Assembly: GCA_964030475.1 (NCBI GenBank)
Contig: CAXIPT010000007.1
Span: 5,060,715-5,124,714, forward strand
Reading direction: 5' to 3'
From: Tethya wilhelma
Taxonomy: Eukaryota; Porifera; Demospongiae; Tethyida; Tethyidae
DNA: 64,000 nt
The translations under genes were made by a program, and so were the position numbers. Shown here piece by piece: positions 34,601 through 46,800 of the stretch; the first letter of the stretch is position 1; each line of letters begins with the position of its first letter. Below the pieces are notes generated by a model, which saw only the letters and a list, made by a program, of their open reading frames with translations, ran no database searches and was not told where the DNA came from.

Positions 34601-37600
34601 GGTGAAGTTGTTCATGAAGCAAAAGCTTGGGGTTGTCCTTATGTCTGTTTCCTTTGGTTCTGAAATTACACAAAATAATGCTGTGTAAAATGTGTATCAT
34701 TGCATGTACACAGTTTGTGCACGATCATATATATACATTCACTCTAAATTTAGTGTCAATCATCGCAGTCAATCACCAAGAGACCCATATGCTACTGCAT
34801 GCACACAATAATATGTACAGTATTAAACCATGCAGGGTGTACACTGTTGGCCTAGCTATATTGAGTATATACAAAGAATACATGGCATAAATTTTGCCAT
34901 AATTAATAGCCTATTGCTGGATATATAAAGCGTACATTTAAATGCTACAGTACCTTAGCTATAGCTGGCAGACTTGTCCACCCCAGCCCCTGACTACATT
35001 GATCCCTGTATACCATGTAAAAGTAAACTCTGTACATATTATTATATGTACAATTATGTAGTCTAGACTAAGTAATAAGTCGAGACGAGTCTATAGTTCA
35101 TGCACCAGCACGTGTACATGCCCAGACTGAGTGGATGTGGTTAACCTAAACTTTTGGCACTTTGCCAAAGTTTGCATGTCCATGTATGAAGTTAAATAGC
35201 AAAATATCTATCATTTCTTTGTATCAAAAATAGTGTCACTTAAGACTCTTACTGTTACAGTTGTATAAACTCTTTATAAGAATTTTGATAGTGTGTTGCA
35301 TTTAATTGTAAGATGCCTGTCCTGTTGATTTCAAACTCGACAAACTATTTAAATTCCACAGAAGTTTATGATAGTACTAGCAATGTGACTTCTATAAGCA
35401 GAGCAGAATATCTTGGAGACATCTTTCAAGCTGTTTCATTTATTATTGTATTCTTTCCTGGTGTGATTCTGAACATGGTGCTCATCATTCTCATCATCAA
35501 GTACAAGTCTCTTCATCAGAGTGGATTCATGGTCCCCCTACAGATCTTCATTTGCAACATGGTCTATTTGCTGTTCCTCATTCCTGCTAGTACTGTGTCT
35601 GCTATTGCACACAACTGGATCTTGGGTGATATTCTTTGTAATGGAGTGGCATTCTTTGTGCAGTGGATGAGATTGTTACGTTACTTTCTCACAACCGTTC
35701 TTGCCCTGGATCGTTTACTTCTCGTCTACTTTCCTTTGAGTTTTATGAAACACGAAAAGAAGTTTGTCATCATTTCTTCCATTGTGGTGTGGCTTGGTTC
35801 ATTTACTTTTGCAGTACCACCTCTGCATGGAATCCTGGACTGCTACAATTACTCTACAGATCTTAAATATTGTAATATTAGTTCTATGACAATCATGGCT
35901 TGTGGTACTTATGGAATAGTTTACATCTCTTTTCAGTGTACTGCAGCTATATCTCCATTCTTTCTTTACATTGCTCTCTACTGCAAGGCTCATAAAGTTG
36001 CCCAAAAGATTCAAGCTGAAACTCAACAAGTAGAGAAGAATGATCCTTCATACCCATCTGTTCGGACTTCTGTGTTTCGTAGAAGACCTGATCAAACTTC
36101 AACTGCTAGAAGACGCCAGAATGCCACGTATACATTTGTTGTACTTGTATTCAGTGTTTTAGGCCTTTCTTTTCCTTACTTTTTTTTCTTTGTTGGTATT
36201 AGCTTATCTAGTAGACCTCCTCCAATAGTGGTAGTCATCATTGCCAATGTTTTTGTTTGTTTTTTCCATCTTTTGGCTCCAATAGTGGATCCTGTATCAG
36301 TTATAAGAGATAAAGATGTTTGTGGAGTACTTAAAAGTATTAAAAGATCAATGAGGCAAGTATTTCAGAGAACATTATCATCTGTTACATTTTGTTTGGG
36401 CCAAGCAAATTAAATTTCTACCATTAATATAGCAGCTTGTGCAAGTTTAGATTCTTATTTAGATGATACAATACAAAATTAATTATGTGTACATGTGTTG
36501 CTGAAAGGATTCAAATTGTTAATAATATACTTAATCAATGACATACACTAACTTGCTTGAAGCATCTCCCATTCATACATGCTGTGTAAGCTCTATATAG
36601 GTAGCACTATAGGTTTGTCTAGAGACCCATTGGTGACATATCACAGAATAGCTCTACACAGCACTATGTTCTAGAAGTCTACACATATTGCATTGGTGAA
36701 TTAGCAGTTGACAAGAGATATAGCTTATTTCTTTTCATTTATTGGTTTATTTGGTATTGCAAACATGAACTACTCACTGATGTCAAATGCTACAGACTAT
36801 TTCAGTGAGTTCTATGATAACACTAGCAAATGAATGTAACTGATCAACCTTTAAGCAAAGCAGTGTATGTTGGAGACATCTTTCAAGCTGTATCTTTCAT
36901 TTTCGTATTCTTTCCTGGTGTGATTCTCAATATGGTTGTCATTATTCTCATCATCAAGTACAAGTCTCTCCATCAGAGTGGATTCATGGTGGCTCTACAG
37001 ATCTTCATTTGCAACATGTTCTACTTGCTGTTTCTCTTCCCACCTGCGACTGTGTCTGCTCTTGCTCATGGTTGGATTTTTGGAGATGTTCTTTGTCATG
37101 GAGAAGGTGCTCTTGTGCAATGGATGCGAAATTTGCGTTACTTTCTAACTCTGGTGCTTGCTGCAGATCGTTCATTTATTGTCTACTTCCCTTTTTGGTT
37201 TGTCAAACATGAAAAGAAGTTTGTTATCATTGCTTCAATACTAGCTTGGTTTGCATCACTGCTTAATGCAGTGCTGCCTCTTCCAGGATTTATGGACTGT
37301 TATTGTTACAATCCATTAATCAAATATTGTTTCAATGGTCGTCGCTCTGAGGCTCCAGAATGTTTTACACTAGCAATTACCTCACTCTACATCCAGTACA
37401 CAGTCGGAGCTGTAATCCCTTTCATCCTTTATGCTGCTCTCTACTGTAAGGCTCGTAAAATTGCCAGAAGGATCCAAGCTGAAACTCAACAAGTGGAGGA
37501 AAATGATTCTTTTAGCCAATCTGTTGACTCCTCTGTGCTTAGGAGACAACCTGGTGGTGCTTCTTCTAGGAAACAACGGAACACCATGTTTGTGATTCTT

Positions 37601-40600
37601 GTATTTGGTGTTTTTGGTCTTTCTATTCCATCATTCATTTTTTTCACTTCATTTGTCGTAATTACTAATGAAACTTCTCTTGAGGGGACTATCTTTGCCA
37701 TTGTGTTTGTTCGATTTATCTTTTTCTTGTCGCTAATTGTGGACCCTATATCAGTAATGAGAAACCAAGACATGCGTGTTGTTCTTGCCAAAGTAAAACT
37801 GTCAATAAAGCGAAAGTTTGAGAGAGTTTTTAAGTCTGTTTCATCTGGTTCGGAAACTATTATAGAAACTAATGCTGTGTAGATTGTGTGTCATGAAAAT
37901 ATTGATTCTGGCTAAACCATAATTTTAAAGGCAAGCAATACTCTAGCATGCAGCTTCTTATTTAAATATACATAATTATTATGAGACAAATTTTAATATG
38001 ATCAGTATACAAAAGGATTGGAGTTGTTAATTGCTCATCACAGTTATGTCATATTCTGTAAATCAGTATCTTGTTTCCCATGCAATGCTTGTTTCAGTTC
38101 ATCATAAATTATGTTGCTTTTAAGTCCATTTTGCATAATATTAATTATTACGGAATATAGTTCAATAATTAAGTGTATAATTTTTATGTCATTGGGCCAC
38201 ATGTATGAAGGTGTGAGTATAAGTGAACCCTATATGTGTACTAATGCACTGATGACAAAGCCATAATTATGCCTATTAATTTGATAGCAGGCATTCTTTG
38301 TACTCTAAAGCCAGCTATAGGTCAGCAGTACATTCATTCATTGCGTGTAGAGCCTACTTGAGCTTGGAGGGTCTGAAATAACATGCGGTCGTTGGTCATT
38401 TACCGTGCATGCAGAAAATCAAATTGTCCACTCAAAACAGCTCATGCATGGTCAGCTTGACCAGACAAAACTGGTCATCGCTACGCGTACAAAGTGAAAC
38501 CTGTACTGACATTTGACCATGCATGCACTCTTAGACTAAAAGAATTATTTTAACCTCTGAACTTGTATCAACAAAGCCAAATTATACGTGTAATCACAAT
38601 CCGACTGCCATTTCTATTGCCCCCTGGGTTTACATGCCTGCTTTTACATGATTTGGTGGCCAGGCCTGTGTCTTGTTACATTTCTAATGTTCTTTTGTGG
38701 ATTACTTAATTGGTAAGATCATGTGTACAGTACATCCTAATGGTAGTCTAGTCATATGATTAAGTCTGTAGAGGTTTTGTCCAGTCTAATGACGTTCAGA
38801 AGTATCGGCTATATACATGCCAATTTAGTGTAGCATCTAAAGAGTTAAAGAGTTCCAGGTTCACAAACTGGCGACACCAAATAGGGTAACAGTGCAATAT
38901 AAATTTGTAACTGTTACAAGTATGCACGTGCAAATACATCACTATAATTCTACTAGATTGCAGTATTTTGTTATTCAATGCTCTCAATCATGCAAACAAC
39001 TTTCAGTTAAGAAAATGTGATTGAATGAAGATTTACAATATGAGCTACAATAGCAAGGCTGTTTTAATAGTAAAATGTCATTCCCAACAGATGTTGCCAA
39101 GTCTTTCAACGATAGTTACAGTATAAATGCCAGTAATGAGACAGAGGACTCTGTATTAAGAGAAGTATTTTTCTATGTAGACATCTTTCTAGCTGTATCA
39201 TTCAACATCATATTCTTTCTTGGAATGATTCTCAACATGGTGCTCATCGTTCTCATCATCAAGTACAAGTCTCTCCATCAGAGTGGATTCATGGTGGCTC
39301 TCCAGATCTTCATTTGCAACGTATTTTATTTGCTGTCCCTATTGCCTGTTAGTATTGTATCTGCTATTGCTCGTGAGTGGGTGTTTGGAGATGCTTTTTG
39401 CAATATTCAAGGTTTTCTTGTTGAATGGATGCGAGTGTTGCGTTTCTTTCTCACACTGGTGCTGGCTATGGATCGTTCGTTTCTCATCTACTTCCCTTTC
39501 TCTTTTGTGAAGTATGAAAAGAAGTTTGTCATCATTGCTTCCATAGTTGCGTGGCTAGGAGCACTGGTCTTTGGGCTTATACCTCTCTCTGGAATTCTCG
39601 ACTGTTATGTCTACAATTCATTGGTCAAGTACTGTATACCAAATCCTCTTGATGCTCAGGTATGTAGTGTACATCTGAGAGTTTCATTCTTCTCACAGTG
39701 TATTGCTGGAGCCATAATTCCATGCATGCTCTACATCGCACTGTACTGCAAAGCTCGAAAAGCTGGTAGGAAGATTCAAGTGGGAACACAGCAAGCTAAC
39801 AGTGGAGCGTTTGATCATACTCCAACTTCTATCCAAGTAAATAGTATCCCATTGACTGATCGTACCGACCATTTATCAACAACTGTGAGAGACCCTGACC
39901 TGGTACCTGATCAACCTGAACACCGTTTAACATCTGAGCATTCTTCAGTGCCTACAGATCAACCCAACACCACACGCACATCAAGGTCACGACAAAATGT
40001 CACATTTGTGATACTCGTATTTGGTGTTTTTGGTCTTTCCTTTCCTTACCTCATTCTTTTCACTATCATAGACACTCTTATTATTACAGACAACCCTATT
40101 CTGATTGTGTTCAACTTCATTATGTTCTTTCTTCTTCGACTTATTTTTCTTCTGCCTCCAATTGTGGATCCTATTTCAGTGACAAGAAATCAAGACATGC
40201 GTAGTGTGTTTGGGAAGGCCAAGCAGTCTATCGTGAAAAAAGTTAAGAGAAGTCACGTTTAACTCAGTTACACTTAGTTTCAAAACTACATGCTAACATT
40301 GTTTGAGATTATTTAGTGGTAAACTGTTACAGATAGAGTGAGAGACATTATATCTTTTTGCTTTGGCATAAATTTTAGTTAGTTGATAACTGCATGCCAT
40401 TTTATGAGATTTTTTGGTGTGTGTGTACATACTAATAATTTATTATTCGTCTGGTTTTGTTAAATTTGAGATTCTTCTTTATTGTGTCATGACAAACCAT
40501 ATTGTAGGGCATTTTTTCACAGGAAGCAATTTTCACGGATTTTGCAGATTTGTGGGCAATCCTTGAAAGTAAAAACCGTGAATTCTGCCATGTAGCACTA

Positions 40601-40744
40601 TCACAGTGGCAAGCAAGACAATCCGTGAAAACTTATTGTCCGCAAATCCATGAAATCGAAACAGAATGCTCTATACAATGGCTATCACCATAAACAAATT
40701 TGCATGCTGCACATTTGCACTATCAAAGTTCACATGTCACTATT

Positions 40745-40802
<58 letters not shown>

Positions 40803-43800
40803 GTGGCCTGTGCAACTAGGCAACAGGATAGCTGCTGTGCAAGTTGGTAAAGGATATCAGCTCCTCTACTCACATCACAGTGTGTTCACTTCAGAGAGTG
40901 ATGAAGGTGGGGCATCAGTTGCCGAGGAGGAGAGAAAGAAAGAGCAAGAGAAAAGTCGTGTGGGTGGAGCGGTCTTGAATCACACTGTACTGTTAAGTCC
41001 CAACGGACAGCTAATGAGATTCAGTGTTCCATTTCCGGCTCTTGTAAGGTACTTTCAAATCATCTGTTTTCAGTAGGCCATGAACTCATGCAAATCTTTC
41101 TCACTGTGCATGATTCCAACAGGATGGATGATCCATCTTCCCATGATGCTCATTTCATACAAAAACTACCTCAAGCAATTCGAACAGGTACAATAAATTA
41201 ATGCAAGCGTACTGTCTCTTATACACATCTACGCTGCCGACGAAGTACCTATGAAAAGAAGTTACTTTGTGCTGTCAAAGTTGGCTCAACACATTCTGGT
41301 TCTCTGGAAATGCTTTTCAAGTAAGTCAGTTAGGAAGTACGTACGTACGTACGTTAGACAAGTAGTAAAAATTTTCAAAAAAATAAGCAGTGTAGGAATG
41401 GGCAGTGCTGTAAAAAGTGTTAGAACAAGGAATGGTCTCAATTTCGGCACATGACTACTTCATTTTCATTAATTTTTTGATCCCTCATAGCTAATTGTTT
41501 ATATACTTGAATAGCTCAATGCTATATCACTTGGCTAAAAAGTAGAATAAAGTATAGCAGGCAGGATTAGATTACCGGCCAAGACTTGGGCACAAAAAAT
41601 GAAGTAGTCATGTGCCGAAATTGAGACCATTCCTTGTTCTAACACTTTTTACAGCACTGCCCATTCCTACACTGCTTATTTTTTTGAAAATTTTTACTAC
41701 TTGTTCATTCACTTTTTTCAACACTACAGTGAGGAGACTATCAGAGACTGGTTAGTCCCTACAAAAAGCTTAAGTTATCTGAGTAGAAGCTACATTGTCT
41801 GCTAAAGCAGCTAATGCGCATGCGCATTAAAATGCCACGTGGATAATTAATGACCTTTGAACTCTACAAGAAAATTGCTTCATTGAAGTACATGAATTTA
41901 TACTCTCAGTTTCAAAGCTTTCTAGTTTTTGTTTAGGCTAATTTGTGATTAAAACGAGTATCAAGGAATGTAGTACCTATGAAAAGGAGTTACTTTGTGC
42001 TGTCAAAATTGGCTCAACACATTCTGGTTCTCTGGAAATGCTTTTCAAGTAAGTCAGTTAGGAAGTACGTACGTACGTACGTACGTAAGTTAGATGAACA
42101 AAAATGGCACTATGGTGGCTTCCTACTAGTTCTCTCTACGAGTGCTGAGGAAAGTTTCTGTGAGTTTTAGACCATGCATGCAATTGGTAATCTGTCATTG
42201 AGAGCCTCTGAGCAAGTTTGATGACTTAATTTTGTTTTGCTAGATTTTTATGATCATAAACATTTTGTATTGTGTCTATGGGACATTCGGCCCATTCCTA
42301 CTATACGTACTACCGTACGTATGATGAACAAAAATGGCACTATGGTGGCTTCCCCTAGCGCTCTCTACGTGTGCTGAGGAGACTTTTTGCGAGTTTCAAG
42401 ACTTGTAAGCAGTTGGTAATCTGTTAGTGAGAGCCTCTGAGCAACTCTGAAAGTTTGATTTTGTTTGACTAGATTTTTATGGTGACCAACATTTTGTATT
42501 GTGTCTATGGGACAGCTGGCCCATTCCTACTATACGTACTACCGTACGTATGATAAGATTGCATGCATTTTTTTAAAAAAGCAGATAAGAGCTAGCTATA
42601 ACAATTAGGGGTTCATGTTTTGTGTAAAATGCCGTTCCCAACAGATGCGTCTGAGCTTTTCAACGAAAGTTTAGTATAAATGCTATTAATGAGACAGAGT
42701 ACTCTGTATTGAGAGAAGTATTTTTCTATGTAGACATCTTTCTAGCGGTATCGTTCAACGTCATATTCTTTCCTGGAATGATTCTCAACATGGTGCTCAT
42801 CATTCTCATCATCCAGTGCAAGTCTCTCCATCAGAGTGGGTTCATTGTGGCTCTCCAGATCTTTATTTGCAATGTATTCTATTTGCTGTCCCTATTGCCT
42901 GTTAGTATCGTATCTGCTATTGCTCGTGAGTGGGTGTTTGGAGATGCTATTTGCAATATTCAAGGTTTTCTTGTTGAATGGATGCGAGTATTGCGTTCTT
43001 TTCTCACACTGGTGCTGGCTATGGACCGTTCATTTCTTGTCTACTTCCCTTTCTCTTTTGTTGATCGATCTGAACACTGTTTAGCATCTGAGCATTCTTC
43101 TGTTCAACCCAACACCACATGCACATCAAGGTCATGACAAAATGTCACATTTGTGATACTTCGGTCTTTCTTTTCCTTACCTTGTTATCTTCACTATTGT
43201 AGACAGACACTCTTGTTATTACAGACAACCCTATTCTGTTTGGATTCAATTTGATTGCCTTCCTTCTTCTTCGACTTATCTTTCTTCTGCCTCCAATTGT
43301 CAATCCTATTTCAGTGATGAGAAACCAAGACATGCGTAGTGTGCTTGGGAAGGCTAAGCAGTCTATCTTGAAAAAAGTTAAGAGAAATCACGTTTAACTA
43401 CACCTGGTTTCAAAACTACACTGAAGCTAAACCTTGTTTGAGATTATTACTGTTCTTTTTTGCCTTGGTATAAATTTCAGTTAGTTAGTTAATTGATAAC
43501 TGCTATTCTATGTATTACATGTGATAGAGATTTTTTGGTGTGTGTGTGCATACATACTAATGATCTATTACTTGTTTGGTTTCGTTAAGTTTGAGATTCT
43601 TGTCATGACATAGTTATTACCACGAACAAATTCACTTGCTACACATTTGCACTATCAGAGTTCATATGTCACTATCACACACACACACACACACACAAAC
43701 ACAGTTGTGGCCTGTGCAACTAGGCAACCGGATAGCTGCAGTGCAAGTCGGTAAAGGATGCCAGCTCCTCTACTCACATCACGGTGTGTTCACCTCAGAG

Positions 43801-46800
43801 AATGACGAAGGCGGGACATCAGTTACCGAGGAGGAGAGAAAGAAAGAGCAAGAGAAAAGTCATGAGGGTGGAGTCTTGAACCACACTGTACTGTTAAGTC
43901 CCAACGGACAGCTTATGAGATTCAGTGTTCCATTTCCGGCTCTTGTAAGGTACTTTCAAATCATCTGTTTTCAGTAGGCTGTGAACTCATGCAAATCTTT
44001 CTCACTGTGCATGATTCCAACAGGATGGATGATCCATCTTCACATGATGCTCATTTCATACAAAAACTACCTCAAGCAATTCGAACAGGTATAATAAATT
44101 ACCTACATACTGCATGTATAGTGGAAATTTTTTGCTGGTCCAAACATTCACTTTTCCTCACTCACTCTATGCTCTCTAGCTCTTTAAATTTAGCTAAAAC
44201 AATTCAATGCTAGCTGCAAATATTTGTCCATGGGAGCTAGCCACAGTATCAACATCTGTGGATATTCTTTTGTTTAGGTGCTACTGATCTCATACTACAA
44301 ATTGTCAGTGAAGTTAAGTCCTCTCAATCACTCAAACAGGTATAATGATTAATGCACACATGACAAGTTGATATTGATATCGATATTGATTTGCTTTTGC
44401 TCAAACTGTGTTTAGGTCATTGACACATTGATCAGTGCCTATCCTTTTGACAATGTCATTCCTATCGGCTTCATGATAAAAGTGATGAATGTTGCATTGT
44501 CAAGAATCAATGAAAGTGGTAAGAAAGTAGCCTCGTAAACCAGTCCCTCCCCACTATCATAGCGGGGAGGGACTGGTTTACGAGGTTAGTAAGAAAGTAT
44601 GGCTACAACTTGTTTTTTGTGTTGACGTTTGTCCATGTAATACTTGTTCTTCTAGATTCTATAATGGTTCCACTCTACCAGTATTTGTGTGGTGTGTGTC
44701 AACTGGTAAATCTTGTCATACAATTGGAAGAGTTGAACCAACAACACAGCAAAAGTGAAGGAGACATCCCACCATCACATGATAAGCTACACACTGTAAG
44801 TTTAGCAAAGGTTTACGAATATTTGTCCCTTACACATTTTTGACTACTATGATTTGTTCTCGTCTTGTATACCCTTGTAGCTTCTCTCTCAGTTGTGTGG
44901 GATGCCCACATCTCTAGCCAAGAACACAGCAGACATTTTAAGAAGTTATTTCACTTCTTTTTCTCCTGAGAAACGAGTCACAAAGGCACTCAGCCTCAAG
45001 ATGATAGTTCGGTGCTTTGACCTGCCTTCAAAGGTTGGCAATCTTATGATGAGTTCAGCAAAGATTGAAGGAAATATGGACGAGTATGAGAATGGTGCTA
45101 AGATGATATTGAATTTCAAGAAAAATTCAACTCTGATGGACTTTGGTAAGTGCATAGATGGTAAATGTGTATTATTGTTGACATTTTTTCATTGATCTCT
45201 TACTTATAGGTCATGCAATGTTTATGGTAAGTAACGATTTACTCTACATATACATGTCTAAATGTGTGTTCAGTTTGCTAGTAATCAACTGTAAGGATGC
45301 AAATATTCAAGGGTCCTATGCTACAGCTATTGGTTAAACAGTTTATCATAAATTTAGCAACAGTGTCATTCACTAGAAAATGGTTCTCACTGGATGTATA
45401 ATTCCACTATTTCCAAAAGAATATCTTCATTGCCTCGGCTCTCATCTTCACACACTCTGACTTCAACATCACTGGTGACTGGTTCACCAAGGTCTTTGCA
45501 GAACCACGGCTTTCTCTCTCCATCACAGCAGGTTGAAAATCGACCACACCCCTTTCCATCCCACAGTGGGTCCTCCAGGTAGTAGTGGCTTACTACTGTA
45601 GTTGGACTACCAGTTTCACAGTAGTAGTCATCTCCAATGAATTCAGGGATTAGTCCAGTGAAAGCCACATGGGACTTGGAGTTGGCACAGGGACAACTGT
45701 TTTTGTTTTGACTGGGAACTTCATTTAGTGCAGCGACAAAGGTCCAGATGTGTTGTCGTGGGTTTCTGCTGTGAGTTATACTCACTCCATCAACATACAG
45801 GTCGTCAATGGTATGAGTTTGAGTAGCATAGTATGGGCAAAATGCATCAGGACTGAAATGCTGTATCCCAATGACTCGACCACACACCTTAGTGAAGGGA
45901 ACATTGTGAGTGGCAAATGTTGCTGATGAACACCCACGATCTACTCTCTTTCTACAAAGTCTCTTTGGTGAAGTGACTAGTTCAAGACCAGAAGGACAAG
46001 TGGAGCTAGTCCCTGCCATATTCACATCAGCTATCTTCATCCAAGCTCCTTCCTCTCCAAATGTTTCATTGGCATTCATGTAACAGTAGACACGGACTGG
46101 ACCAGTCTTGTCTTGAATCCAGTAGTAACCAGAAGGACTGTTAGAATGTCTGAGTTTAGCAATTTGTTGACAGGAGGCAGCAGCATAGGCTGGTATGTCA
46201 CCAAGGTGTTTGATTCCTGGAGAAGAGTTGTTGACAATTTTTGTAATCTCATCAAGAAGAGAGTCACTGAGACAGAGATCCCTCCGGACAGAAGAGTCAC
46301 CAGGTGGTTCAGTTGGAGCTGATGTGGCAGTCTTGAACAAACAGAGTGTGCAGTACAGAGAAAGGGCAACGATAGTATTCATCTTTTAAGGACATGTAGT
46401 TTGGCTTCACAAATCCCTATGCAGTTTGGTTTTTGTCAGTCTAGTCTCTTTTATAGAATGGCAAGGTTGACAAGGAGTTCAGTGGTGCTACATAGGTGCA
46501 TGGTCTGAGCATTTAGTATGTGAGTATTATTGTGTAGATGGCTAATTGATTCACTGGTGCACCCTCTTAACCTATAATCTATAGACATTAACCTTAAAGC
46601 TTTAATGGTTAATTGACTACATCATTTAAAATGTCACTATATACAAATAGTTGTTAGGTCTATTTTCAACTTGTACAATTTTAAACATACCACTCATACT
46701 GAAAGTGTCTCTAGATTGTATTTACCTCTAAATAGCAATTGTTGTGTATAATATGTCATTATGGGACTATCTCACCAGCAAAACTATTACGCTATATTGT

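Noticed and set aside
41251..42060. An extra RAB3GAP2 exon (frame reading STYEKKLLCAVKVGSTHSGSLEMLFK-like, followed by GTAAGT)
   Set aside because: Both copies keep an open frame and a donor-like end, but no matching part of RAB3GAP2 is recognised, the gene model is complete without it, and the first copy abuts the adapter scar.
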